This document shows, one piece after another, positions 50,123 to 59,236 of a DNA stretch of 64,000 nt. Under the pieces are notes generated by a model. It was not told the origin of the DNA. It saw only the letters and a list, made by a program, of their open reading frames with translations, and searched no databases. The first letter of the stretch is position 1; every line of letters starts with the position of its first letter. Source of the stretch: Dehalobacter sp. 12DCB1 (GTDB lineage Bacteria > Bacillota > Desulfitobacteriia > Desulfitobacteriales > Syntrophobotulaceae); assembly GCF_004343605.1 (NCBI RefSeq), contig NZ_POSF01000014.1, forward strand, positions 248,001-312,000, in the 5' to 3' direction. Both the position numbers and the translations under genes were made by a program.

Positions 50123-52582
50123 TTAGAAAAACAGGTTCAAGTTTGATTCCTCAGCCTTGGCAAGCATTGTGGCAACACCGCCGATTTCCACTCCATCGAT
50201 CAGTTCTTCCTTCTTGATGCCCATCACATCCATCGACATGGAGCAGGCTACAAGCTTAATACCCATTTTCATCGCGTTGTGCAGCAGTTCTTCCAGACTA
50301 TCAACATTTTTCTTTTTCATAACATGCTTGATCATTTTCGCACCCATGCCACCCATATTCATATTGGAGATAGGCAGTTTTCTGGGTCCGCGGGGCATCA
50401 TAATGCCAAAGGCTTTCGCCAGAGAATCCTTGCTTACCTTAGGTGCGTCATATTTTTTAAGAATATTCAGCCCCCAGAATGTGAAGAACATCGTTACGTC
50501 CTTACCCATGGATGCTGCGCCGGTCGCAATGATAAATGAGGCAAGGGCCTTATCCATATTCTGCTCGAATACAATCAGCGTTGCACCTCTGGGTTTTTCC
50601 TCCACCGCAACATTTACCTGCGGCTGGCCAACAGGCTTCACGCTTCCTTTGCGCAGATAGACCTTCAAATAATCTCCGTTTAATTCTGTTTTCAGTAGCG
50701 TATTGCCTGTCTTGCTGCACCAGAACTCAATATCCCTTGCAAATCCGGGATCCGTAACCAAGATCTCCAGAACCTGGCCATCTTCTAGCACCTTCATATT
50801 TTCAAATACCAGTTTAATTGGTCCGGGGCACTGCAGACCGCAACAATCGATCACTTTATCCGCTGTGATTTTAGCCTCCGGGGATTCGGTGAAAGCTTTT
50901 CCGGTATCATCAACTTTTACCGTTCCTTTATCCTTTTTTTCAACCGCCCAGTAAACACTGGTATACGTCCGGAAACCTCCGTCAAGGTTGATCGGGTCAT
51001 AACCATGCTGCTCTAGGATTCTAGCCGCAATATATCCCCTGAGGCCGACCTGGCACGTCAGGTAGACCGGCTTGTCTTTCGGCAACTCTCCAAGCCTCTT
51101 TCTGAGCTCCGGAAGCGGGATATTGATTGACCCGTTGATCTTGCCCAGTTCTACTTCTTCTGGCTGTCTCACATCAACCAGAATATTTCCGGCAGCGACG
51201 ATGTCGTCGATTTCATGGTATTGAACAGTCTTGACCATATGATCCAGCAAATTGGCCGCAGCATACCCAATCATATTGACCGGGTCTTTTCCTGAAGAAT
51301 AAGGCGGTGCATAGGCCAGTTCCAAATCCTGCAGGTCATAAACAGTTAAATTGCCTTTGATAGCCGTCGCGATTACGTCAATTCTCTTTTCTGCACCCTT
51401 ACGCCCGACGGCCTGCGCGCCAAGTATTTTTCCGTCTTCAGTGAAGACCATCTTCATATCAAGCACCGTCGAACCTGGATAGTATCCGGCATGGGAATTC
51501 GGGTGAATATGAATGACCCTATAAGGTATTCCCATTTTAGCTGCTGTTTTTTCATTGATGCCCGTGGAAGCGGCCGTCAAATCAAATACTTTGGCAACAG
51601 AAGTCCCCAAAGTTCCCCTGTAAGGCTTACGGCTGCCATACAAATTATCGGCTAGAAGCCTACCCTGCCTGTTTGCCGGCCACGCCAGCGGTATATTTGT
51701 CGGAAGTCCTGTAATATAGTTTTTGACTTCAATTGCATCACCGATTGCATAAATATTTTCATCACTGGTCTGCAGATATTCATTAACCCGGATAGATCCT
51801 CTTTCGCCGATCTCCAGACCGGCCTGAACGGCGAGTATGCTTTCCGGACGAACGCCGATAGCCATTACGATTAGATCTGCTTCAATCTCCTGACTGCTCT
51901 GAAGATAGACCTTTGATCCTTCCAGCTTCACGACACTGTCCTTCAGAATCAGCCTGACACCTTTTTCGCGGAGATGCGTGTGTAGAAGGCTTGCCATTTC
52001 ATAATCCATTGAGGGTTGTACCTGATCAGTGGCTTCAACCAGATAGACATCAAGGTTACGTTCTTTTAGATTTTCGGCCATTTCAAGGCCGATAAATCCG
52101 CCGCCTATAACGACCGCTGTTTTAGCCTGGTTTTGATCAATATAACTGTCAATGGCTTCGGCATCGGGAATTGTTCGAAGCGAGAATACCCTCGGGTTGT
52201 CGGTGATGCCCTCAATCCCCGGAATGATAGGACTTGCTCCGGGCGAAAGAATGAGTAGATCATAGCTTTCCTCATAGACGACACCTGTGGCGAGGTTTTT
52301 TACCTGAATCTTTTTATCCTGCCGGTTAATCGCGGTTACTTCTGATTTTATCCGGATGTCCAGATTGAATCTGTTGGTCATTCCTTTAACGGTCTGGACA
52401 AGAAGTTTATCCCGTCCTTTGATCACGCCTCCAATATAATAGGGCAGTCCGCAATTCGCAAAAGAAATATGTTCGCCTCTCTCGAATATAACGATTTCCG
52501 ATTCTTCATCAAGTCTTCTTAATCTTGCAGCAGTGGTTGCTCCTCCAGCGACCCCACCGACAATCGCAATTCTTTTATGCAT
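50123..52582 (-). CDS. CoA-disulfide-reductase/rhodanese/TusA/DsrE fusion
   Basis: The 819-residue protein is four domains in order: (1) residues 1-445, FAD/NAD pyridine-nucleotide disulfide oxidoreductase of the CoA-disulfide-reductase type with the redox Cys in SFANCGLPYYIGG; (2) about 460-545, rhodanese with the Cys in YLTCQVGLRGY; (3) about 575-645, TusA-like, VIDCCGLQCPGPIKLVFENMK; (4) about 660-819, DsrE-like, LIVFEQNMDKALASFIIATGAASMG. It should handle persulfide sulfur with NADH. It is next to an ArsR regulator. Confidence 0.93.
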   Translation of the reverse strand: MHKRIAIVGGVAGGATTAARLRRLDEESEIVIFERGEHISFANCGLPYYIGGVIKGRDKLLVQTVKGMTNRFNLDIRIKSEVTAINRQDKKIQVKNLATGVVYEESYDLLILSPGASPIIPGIEGITDNPRVFSLRTIPDAEAIDSYIDQNQAKTAVVIGGGFIGLEMAENLKERNLDVYLVEATDQVQPSMDYEMASLLHTHLREKGVRLILKDSVVKLEGSKVYLQSSQEIEADLIVMAIGVRPESILAVQAGLEIGERGSIRVNEYLQTSDENIYAIGDAIEVKNYITGLPTNIPLAWPANRQGRLLADNLYGSRKPYRGTLGTSVAKVFDLTAASTGINEKTAAKMGIPYRVIHIHPNSHAGYYPGSTVLDMKMVFTEDGKILGAQAVGRKGAEKRIDVIATAIKGNLTVYDLQDLELAYAPPYSSGKDPVNMIGYAAANLLDHMVKTVQYHEIDDIVAAGNILVDVRQPEEVELGKINGSINIPLPELRKRLGELPKDKPVYLTCQVGLRGYIAARILEQHGYDPINLDGGFRTYTSVYWAVEKKDKGTVKVDDTGKAFTESPEAKITADKVIDCCGLQCPGPIKLVFENMKVLEDGQVLEILVTDPGFARDIEFWCSKTGNTLLKTELNGDYLKVYLRKGSVKPVGQPQVNVAVEEKPRGATLIVFEQNMDKALASFIIATGAASMGKDVTMFFTFWGLNILKKYDAPKVSKDSLAKAFGIMMPRGPRKLPISNMNMGGMGAKMIKHVMKKKNVDSLEELLHNAMKMGIKLVACSMSMDVMGIKKEELIDGVEIGGVATMLAKAEESNLNLFF

Positions 52583-52656
52583 TAGATACGACCTCCTCGA
52601 CCCTATATTATTAATGTTTTTTTAGTTTATTGCTTAATAATTCAAATTCAAAATAT

Positions 52657-52953
52657 TTAATATTGTTCGAAGAACATCAGGTGGATCAGCTTTTTCACTA
52701 ATGGATTCTGAACCGAGTAAAAGACCTCTAGTCCTTCGCGTCTACCCCTTATAATTCCCTTATTTCTCAACGCAGATAAGTGCTGAGAAATTGTCGACTG
52801 CGGAATACTCAGACAATTCTGCATGCTCATTACGTTGCTTTCCCCATTTTCCATCAGGCCTTTAACAATGCAAAGCCGGACAGGGTGGGAAAGTACTTTT
52901 AATATGTCCGCCCTTTCTTCGAAATAAACCGGATTATCTTTGTAAGTCAACAA
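52657..52953 (-). CDS. ArsR-family regulator
   Basis: The 98-residue winged-helix protein has EERADILKVLSHPVRLCIVKGLMENGESNVMSMQNCLSIPQSTISQHLSALRNKGIIRGRREG. Two Cys (in VRLC and MQNC) could sense persulfide or metals. It is 74 bp upstream of the sulfur-transfer fusion in the same direction and probably regulates it. Confidence 0.88.
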   Translation of the reverse strand: MLTYKDNPVYFEERADILKVLSHPVRLCIVKGLMENGESNVMSMQNCLSIPQSTISQHLSALRNKGIIRGRREGLEVFYSVQNPLVKKLIHLMFFEQY

Positions 52954-53131
52954 GCAAACCCCTCCTCCATTCTTATATTCTAATATTACGATATAGCAAT
53001 ATATTTGTCAATTTTGCATTCCCGTTATCATTCTTTTATTTTCTCTATCCTTAAATTCTATTTTTGAGATTTTAAAACCCGCACCTCCTACTGAAGATGC
53101 GGGGCAAATCATCATAAACCGGTCTGCTTCC

Positions 53132-53980
53132 CTATCCCAAACAGCTTATCCCTATGCAGCCTGCACCAGCGTGGGTTCCAATCACAGGGCCTAGCGAAAA
53201 TACCACAATTTCTTTTGGCACATATTCTTTGAGAATGATCTGTTTAAATTCCTCCAGACTCTCAGGTGCTGCAGCCTGAGCAATACAGATTCTCTTATTA
53301 TTCAAATCCACATGGTTGTTTTTTAGGTTTTCCAGAATCCAAAAGAAGGCTTTCTTTCTTCCTCTGGCTTTTCCGACGACAATGACGGCTCCATCTTTGA
53401 TAGAAATAATTGGCTTAATACCCAGGATACTGCCGGCAAATGCACTGGTCGCTGATAGTCTTCCGCCTTTTTTCAGATTCTCTAGATTTTCAATAACACC
53501 ATAGAATTGAACCTGATCTTTCAGAATCTCAATTGTTTGAACGATCTCTTCCGCACTTTTACCTGCAGCGGCCATTTCGGCTGCCTCAATGACCAATAGT
53601 CCAAGTCCGAAAGTGGCGCTATTAGAGTCGATTACATAGATTCTGCCCTTATTCATGATCTCCCTGGCCATCACAGCGGAATTATACGTTCCGCTCAGCT
53701 TGGAAGAAATAAAAATACCGATGATTTCATCGCCTTGGTCTACGTGTTTGGCAAATTCCGCGACAAATTCACCCGGATTCACCTGGGCTGTCGTCGGCAG
53801 TTCTTTATGCCTGGCCATTTTAGCGTAAAACTCTTCGTTGGTAATATCAATTCCGTCCCTGTATTCCTCTTCCCCAAACAAGACTTTCAACGACACAATC
53901 GTAATGTTATATTTCTCTATTATATAGCCGGGGAGATCACTGGTACTGTCCGTAATAATCCTGACTGGCATTCTTTCCAA
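53132..53980 (-). CDS. DegV-family fatty-acid-binding protein
   Basis: The 282-residue protein has IITDSTSDLPGYIIEKYNI, RDGIDITNEEFYAKM, LPTTAQVNPGEF, DSNSATFGLGLLVIEAA and GTHAGAGCIGISCLG at its end. DegV proteins (FakB type) bind fatty acids for phosphorylation by FakA. A MarR regulator of possible FabT type follows. Confidence 0.93.
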   Translation of the reverse strand: MERMPVRIITDSTSDLPGYIIEKYNITIVSLKVLFGEEEYRDGIDITNEEFYAKMARHKELPTTAQVNPGEFVAEFAKHVDQGDEIIGIFISSKLSGTYNSAVMAREIMNKGRIYVIDSNSATFGLGLLVIEAAEMAAAGKSAEEIVQTIEILKDQVQFYGVIENLENLKKGGRLSATSAFAGSILGIKPIISIKDGAVIVVGKARGRKKAFFWILENLKNNHVDLNNKRICIAQAAAPESLEEFKQIILKEYVPKEIVVFSLGPVIGTHAGAGCIGISCLG

Positions 53981-54007
53981 CCTCCCGTATCTGTTCAGCT
54001 TGCTCTG

Positions 54008-54466
54008 TTATTTTTCTCTTCTTTTCAAATTATACTTGACCTTAAAATACCCATTGATATTTTCGAGAGCCGAAACAAGCACTTCCATTTCCTCACCCGA
54101 AAGTCGGGAAATGGTTGTTTGGATCATTTCATCATGAAACCCGGCGTGATGCTTATACGCCTGTACACCTTTGTCCGTAAGAGAAACTAGCACAATTCGT
54201 CGGTCATCATCACTTCTAATCCGGTTCACATAGCCTTTTTGCACAAGGTTATTAACCGAAATGGTCAGAGTCCCGATCGTAATGTCCAAGTCTCTGGCTA
54301 CAGAAGACATGTTGCGCTTAGCGAGGCCAATTGCTTCAATCACATGTATTTCTGTGATAGAGAGATCGCTAAACTCATTGTCCTTAAGGGACAATTCTTC
54401 GATTTGGAGAATGTCGTTAAATAACTTTACCAGAAGTTCATTTAAAGTCCCATAAAGATTATTCAT
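54008..54466 (-). CDS. MarR-family regulator
   Basis: The 152-residue protein has the MarR winged helix: DLSITEIHVIEAIGLAKRNMSSVARDLDITIGTLTISVNNLVQKGYVNRIRSDDDRRIVLVSLTDKG. Position next to the DegV gene suggests a role like FabT in fatty acid control. No ligand is indicated. Confidence 0.85.
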   Translation of the reverse strand: MNNLYGTLNELLVKLFNDILQIEELSLKDNEFSDLSITEIHVIEAIGLAKRNMSSVARDLDITIGTLTISVNNLVQKGYVNRIRSDDDRRIVLVSLTDKGVQAYKHHAGFHDEMIQTTISRLSGEEMEVLVSALENINGYFKVKYNLKRREK

Positions 54467-54852
54467 AGCGTATCACTTACCATCATACTTCTTTATTTTG
54501 ACGTTCAAACTAAATTAGTTTTACTATATGTCAGGCCAATGTTTTTGTCAATTCCGAAATATGTTTTTAGAAATATTTTTAGAAAAATACCATAGAATCC
54601 CTTGGATTATGAACATACCTCAGACAAGCCGAATAATATAAAAAGACAAGTCGATGCTGTGACTTCATCATTAACCCAATCGCGATTCTGTCCGGTCTGG
54701 TCTTACTGCTTCTCGGGATCATCCTTTTCCGTTTGAGTCTCTAAAGGGATATAGCAGTTTGCGGCTGTCCAGATATTTTGGGGGCAGCCCACGTTCCTCT
54801 TATCTTATTAAAGCCCCTTGGGCCTATTTCCATCTTAAGAGGAGGAATCTCA
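54467..54852. other. Gene-poor stretch, small hydrophobic frame without start
   Basis: About 385 bp on the plus strand. A frame around 54660-54742 encodes DFIINPIAILSGLVLLLLGIILFRLSL but begins after a stop and lacks any start codon, so it may be a relic. A hairpin with GGCTG/CAGCC arms lies near 54760-54790. Nothing else supported. Confidence 0.4.
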
Positions 54853-55116
54853 ATGTCACTACTTTTTAATCGACGGTTAGGCGGCTGCTGCAAGTGTGCT
54901 CCTTTCCCCTCCAGGTCACCTTTGTTTACTATTCCGCCTGTTCAGCCACTTTCACCAGTCTCTCCACCGCCTGTTATTGGTTTTATCCCGCGACTGATAG
55001 GCGGAATTGTTTTAGCAAGTTTATTCCTTATTATTAACTTTTTTATCTTTTTTCCGGTATTGATCATCGCCTTTGTCATCTTGCTTATTGCATTAATGAT
55101 TTTAGCCCTCAGATAA
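54853..55116 (+). CDS. Small Pro-rich membrane protein (87 aa)
   Basis: The ATG at 54853 follows AGGAGG. The protein reads MSLLFNRRLGGCCKCAPFPSR, a Pro-rich linker (PPVQPLSPVSPPPVIG), then two membrane segments (LIGGIVLASLFLIINFF and FPVLIIAFVILLIALMILALR). Unknown, but organised like spore- or surface-associated peptides. Confidence 0.55.
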   Translation: MSLLFNRRLGGCCKCAPFPSRSPLFTIPPVQPLSPVSPPPVIGFIPRLIGGIVLASLFLIINFFIFFPVLIIAFVILLIALMILALR

Positions 55117-55210
55117 GCGCTGTTATGGAATAGGAAACACAAATAGGAGCATCTGGTCTTACGGAGGATTCTTTGCTAAGAACCCTCCTTTTAATATACA
55201 AAATAATGTC

Positions 55211-55251
55211 AAAAAACTCTGGTATGTACGCCAGGTACAAAACCAGAGTTT
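55211..55251 (-). terminator. Terminator of the NYN-domain gene
   Basis: AAACTCTGG ... CCAGAGTTT arms on the minus strand, with an inner GTAC stem, followed by TTTTTTGAC. Confidence 0.75.
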
Positions 55252-55366
55252 GAATGCTGAGCTTAGAACCTTACTTGGAGTGTTTCGAGAACCTGATTAA
55301 TCGGATTAATAATTGTACTTTGATTTGAGCCGCCAAACAATAGACCTACAGCCCTGTTTCTTCCTG

Positions 55367-56203
55367 TTACTTCTCAACAATTTCTGAACTTAGTCTTGTG
55401 TAACGGGCTGCAAGCTGTTCTGTCAAATTACTGCCTAGAATTTTTGTGACCAATGGGTTGACCAGGTTTAATAAATAAATTTTGGTCTTTTTGATGACAA
55501 GGTTTGGATCATGTAATTCTTTTTCTATCAAGCAGTTCTCCGTCAAAAGGTACTGGATAAAATCTTTGACTTCAGAGGCCGTTCTTCCAAGCTTAATACT
55601 TAAATATGACCGGGCCCTGGTAGAAGCAACATAGGGCAGTCTCATCTGCATCTCAGCAATCAATTCGATTCCTATCGACAAATCATCAACAGGCATATAC
55701 TTGGCATAATCCTTATTGAGAAGATTGCAGAAAACATCCAGGCTTTCACAGTAAGGGATCAGCAGGTGATTGATTTTGTCCTTAACGCCGATGATTCGGA
55801 CTTCTTTCCCCCAGGCACGAATTCTTCGGATGATAGGCAGGAAATCGCCATCACTTGTAAATAAAAGAAATAACTCTGCGGCTTTCGGTCTGGTCACTAG
55901 AATTTCTTGAACCTCCAGCATCAGTTCCGTATCCGCTGCATTTGCACGGACTTCAGTTTTCACATAGTTATTTTTTCCATAGACATGACGCGTGAAGATG
56001 TTTCTCTTTTCAAAGGCAGTTTGGGTCCTCCAGAATTCTTCCTTGTCAAAATTTGCATACAAATAGACGGCCTTCAGATCGACTCCGATATGATCAGCAT
56101 AATCCTCCAGAAGCTGAATAAACTCCTCTGGCATCAGCCTGTAGCCGTATTCGTGAAGGCCTTCCCAGATATTTTCGTAATCAACAAATGCTATTGCCTT
56201 CAA
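55367..56203 (-). CDS. NYN-domain protein (LabA/DUF88-like)
   Basis: The first 150 residues are an NYN RNase-type domain (KAIAFVDYENIWEGLHEYGY, LFTSDGDFLPIIRRIRAWGKEVRIIG). The last 100 (KLGRTASEVKDFIQYLLTENCLIEKE) look like a winged-helix RNA-binding part, similar to OST-HTH. Probably a ribonuclease; target unknown. Confidence 0.85.
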   Translation of the reverse strand: MKAIAFVDYENIWEGLHEYGYRLMPEEFIQLLEDYADHIGVDLKAVYLYANFDKEEFWRTQTAFEKRNIFTRHVYGKNNYVKTEVRANAADTELMLEVQEILVTRPKAAELFLLFTSDGDFLPIIRRIRAWGKEVRIIGVKDKINHLLIPYCESLDVFCNLLNKDYAKYMPVDDLSIGIELIAEMQMRLPYVASTRARSYLSIKLGRTASEVKDFIQYLLTENCLIEKELHDPNLVIKKTKIYLLNLVNPLVTKILGSNLTEQLAARYTRLSSEIVEK

Positions 56204-56257
56204 TGAAGATACCCCTTTTGCTCATTGTTCCTCTACCAATATATGTCTGCCTCGGAC

Positions 56258-56305
56258 AAGGAGTGACAGGCTTATGTTTATTAAAAGTCTGTCACTCCTT
56301 TTTAC
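56258..56305. terminator. Hairpin in the fdhA-NYN interval
   Basis: GGAGTGACAG ... CTGTCACTCC arms followed by TTTTTAC on the plus strand. It lies between the NYN gene start and fdhA end, with a second hairpin beside it. Confidence 0.65.
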
Positions 56306-56312
56306 AGAAAAT

Positions 56313-56350
56313 AAAGTCTTCCCCCGGTTTTAACTCTGAAGGAAGACTTT
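56313..56350 (-). terminator. Terminator downstream of the formate dehydrogenase operon
   Basis: AAAGTCTTCC and GGAAGACTTT arms, followed on the minus strand by ATTTTCTG-type T-rich sequence. It ends the fdh transcript. Confidence 0.65.
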
Positions 56351-56445
56351 TTAGTTTGTAACAAATTTTTGTATTTTTGGCCTTTCATGCATATTTGTTT
56401 AAATTTATCTTGATGATGCAATACTAAGCAGCTGCCTGTATGGTT

Positions 56446-59121
56446 TTATTTTGAAATTCTAACTGCGCACACCTTGTATTCGTACGTACCCGAGATCTTG
56501 TCACAAGCTGCGTTTGTCAGGACGTTGACTGGGGAGCTCACATAGTGGAATGTCATGAAAATCATTCCGGGCGGAACCTTGTCTGTCAGCCTAACCTTTG
56601 TCTCCACTTCACCCCGGCGTGAGGAGACCCTGACCTTATCACCGTCACAGACATTTAAGTTCCTGGCATCTTCAGGGTTGACCTCGGCAAATTCTTCTGC
56701 CGAATAAGCACTTAATACGTCTGAATAGCGCGTCGAGATGTTATAGTGGCTCAGTTTGCGTCCGGTACTAAGCAGGAAAGGATACTCCTTATCAGGCAGC
56801 TCATCCGCAACTCTGGCTTCAATTGGCATAAACAGCCCATTGCCCCGTGTGCAGCCATCCATATGCAGAATTGGAGTACCCGGATGGGTCTCACAGGTAA
56901 CCGGCCACTGCAGGCCATTCGTTCCGAGACGTTCGTGCGAAATACCCGCGTACTGCGGCGCCAATGAAGAGACTTCATTCATGATGTCTGCCGTTGAACG
57001 ATAGTTGAAATCAGAGCCCATTCTTTTGGCAATGGCACTGATAATCTGCCAGTCCGGTTTGGCGCCTTCAGCAGGCTCAACCGCTTTGTTGACCATTTGC
57101 ACGCGGCGTTCGGTATTCGTAAATGTTCCGGTTTTTTCCGCGTAGCTCACGCCAGGAAGCACAACATCGGCCAGTTTGGCTGTCTCGGTAAGGAAGATAT
57201 CCTGGACAACCAGAAAGTCAAGTGCCTGTAGCCCCTTGCGTACATGATGAGCATCCGCATCCGTTGAAACCGGGTCCTCACCCATAATATACATTGCTTT
57301 CAGCTTCCCTTTAAGAGAGGCTTCAAACATATCCGGGATCATGTACCCTTTGTTCTGGTTTAAAGGTACTCCCCAGACCTTTTCAAATTTGTCTCTTGCT
57401 TTTTCGTCTTCCACTTTCTGATATCCCGGGAAGAAATTCGGCAGCGCACCCATATCACAGGCTCCCTGGACATTGTTTTGTCCCCGCAACGGATTGACGC
57501 CGGAATTTTCTTTGCCAAGATTGCCGGTTAACATGGCCAGGTTGGCCAGGGACATCACATTGTCCGTACCGGTGATATGCTCGGTAATGCCCAGTGTATA
57601 GAAGATTTGGGCACTTTCGGCCGTGGCATAGATCTCCGCAGCCTGGTAAAGAAGTTCCTCCGGAACCCCGGTAACCCTGCTGACATACTCGGGCGTATAT
57701 TTGGGGAGAATCGCCTTCAGTCCTTCAAAACCTTCCGTCCGTTTAGCAATAAAGTTTCGGTCTTCCCAACCTTTATTCAGAATAATATACATCAACCCAT
57801 TAATCAGCGTGATGTCCGTTCCAGGCCGTAGTCTCATCCAAACTTCGGCAAACCCGGTCAGCTCAATTCCCCTCGGGTCGGCTACAATCAGTCTGCAGCC
57901 GTTCAAGACTGCCTGCTTGATCTTGCCGCCGATGACGGGATGGGCTTCAGTCGTATTGGAACCGATCACAAAAATAACCTTGGAATGCGGTATTTCACCA
58001 ATTGAGTTCGTCATAGCTCCCGAGCCAAATGAAGTGGCCAGACCGGCCACAGAGGGAGCGTGTCAGGTCCGGGCGCAATGATCGATGTTATTGGTCCCAA
58101 TCACTGCGCGCATCAGTTTTTGCATCAGGTAATTGTCTTCATTGATACAGCGTGCTGAGCTTAAAGCACCCAGCGAATCAGGACCGTTCTCGGCCTTGAT
58201 TGCCGTAAATTTCTCTGCGATAAGGTCAAGGGCTTCGTCCCAGTCCGATTCGACCAGTTTACCGTCTTTTCTGATCAGCGGCGCTTGCAGGCGATTTGGG
58301 CTGTGGATCGTATCATATCCAAACCGTCCTTTCACGCACAGTGCCTTGCCATTGACCGGTGCATCGGAACTGGAGGTTACTCCGATCACTTTGCCATCCT
58401 TGACATTCAGGTCAAAATTGCAGCCTGTTCCACAGTAAGGACACGTGGTCCGAACCTTTTTAATTTCCCAGGGGCGTCCTTTGCCGATCATTTGTTTTTC
58501 AGTCAGCGCACCAACCGGACAAACGGCCAGACATGAACCGCAGAATACACAATCTGAGTCACCGTACGGCAGGTTAAAAGCAGGCCCGACCTGGGTTTCA
58601 AAACCGCGTTTGGAATAATCCAGAACGTTATTGACCTGAATCTCGGCACAAGCCCTCACGCATTTGCCGCATAAAATGCATTTATTCATATCCCGAAAAA
58701 TGAACGGATTGCTGTCATCCAGGTCGGAGCAGCGTTTCTCTCCCTGAAAAGTATTTCCTTTAACCTGATATTCATAGGCATAACGGGAAAGATCGCAGTC
58801 GCCCATCTTTTCGCAGGTTAGGCAGTCAATATCATGGTTCGCTAAAATCAATTCCAGGATGGTTCTGCGGGCTTCCCTAATTTCCGGTGTTGAAGTCCTT
58901 ACGACCATCCCCTGTTGTACTTCCATCGTACACGCTGTGGCCAGGTTTCGCATGCCTTCTACTTCGACCATGCACAACCTGCAAGCGCCCCAATTGGTTA
59001 GCTCGGGAGCATGGCACAGTGTCGGAACAGAAATCCCGTTTTTCCGGCAAGCTTCCAAAATCGTGGATTTCGCAGAGGCCAATACAGTTTTTCCGTCAAT
59101 TTGGAGTTGAACCTTTTCCAC
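56446..59121 (-). CDS. fdhA: Selenocysteine formate dehydrogenase, NAD(P)-linked type
   Basis: One gene read through an in-frame UGA (58063-58065) that encodes Sec353 in CART-U-HAPSVAGLATSFGSGAM. Residues 1-80 hold a [2Fe-2S] domain (CHAPELTNWGACRLCMVE), then a His/Cys cluster (CLTCEKMGDC), a 2x[4Fe-4S] domain (CILCGKCVRAC, CVFCGSCLAVCP), the CPYCGTGCNF cluster and the molybdopterin domains. The GTG at 59119-59121 lies after AAAAGGAGTG and is preferred to an upstream frame. It oxidises formate or reduces CO2 with bis-MGD, likely with the diaphorase subunits encoded upstream. About 891 residues. Confidence 0.95.
58016..58062 (-). promoter_or_regulatory. SECIS element for FdhA
   Basis: Directly after the UGA the mRNA has a 6-bp stem GTGGCC/GGCCAC closed by a GGUCU loop (58034-58050), identical in loop to the E. 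coli fdhF SECIS. A lower stem GCUCCC (58054-58059)/GGGAGC (58016-58021) extends it. SelB should bind it. Confidence 0.92.
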
Positions 59122-59236
59122 ACTCTCACTCCTTTTCCACTTTTCATTCAAGCAAACAATACAAATCACTCGACATTCAAATATACGAACACCCGATCAG
59201 CCATTCTTAGGCTTATCTAGATAACTATTTGAAATA

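Noticed and set aside
49990-50217. A 75-codon plus-strand frame with a hydrophobic start
   Set aside because: There is no ribosome site and its second half overlaps the 3' end of the sulfur-transfer gene on the other strand.
54660-54742. A small hydrophobic frame upstream of the Pro-rich membrane protein
   Set aside because: It follows a stop and has no start codon in frame.
56446-58050. Reading the formate dehydrogenase as two separate genes with a GTG start
   Set aside because: The interrupting TGA lies at the known Sec position and is followed by a SECIS hairpin, so this is one gene.
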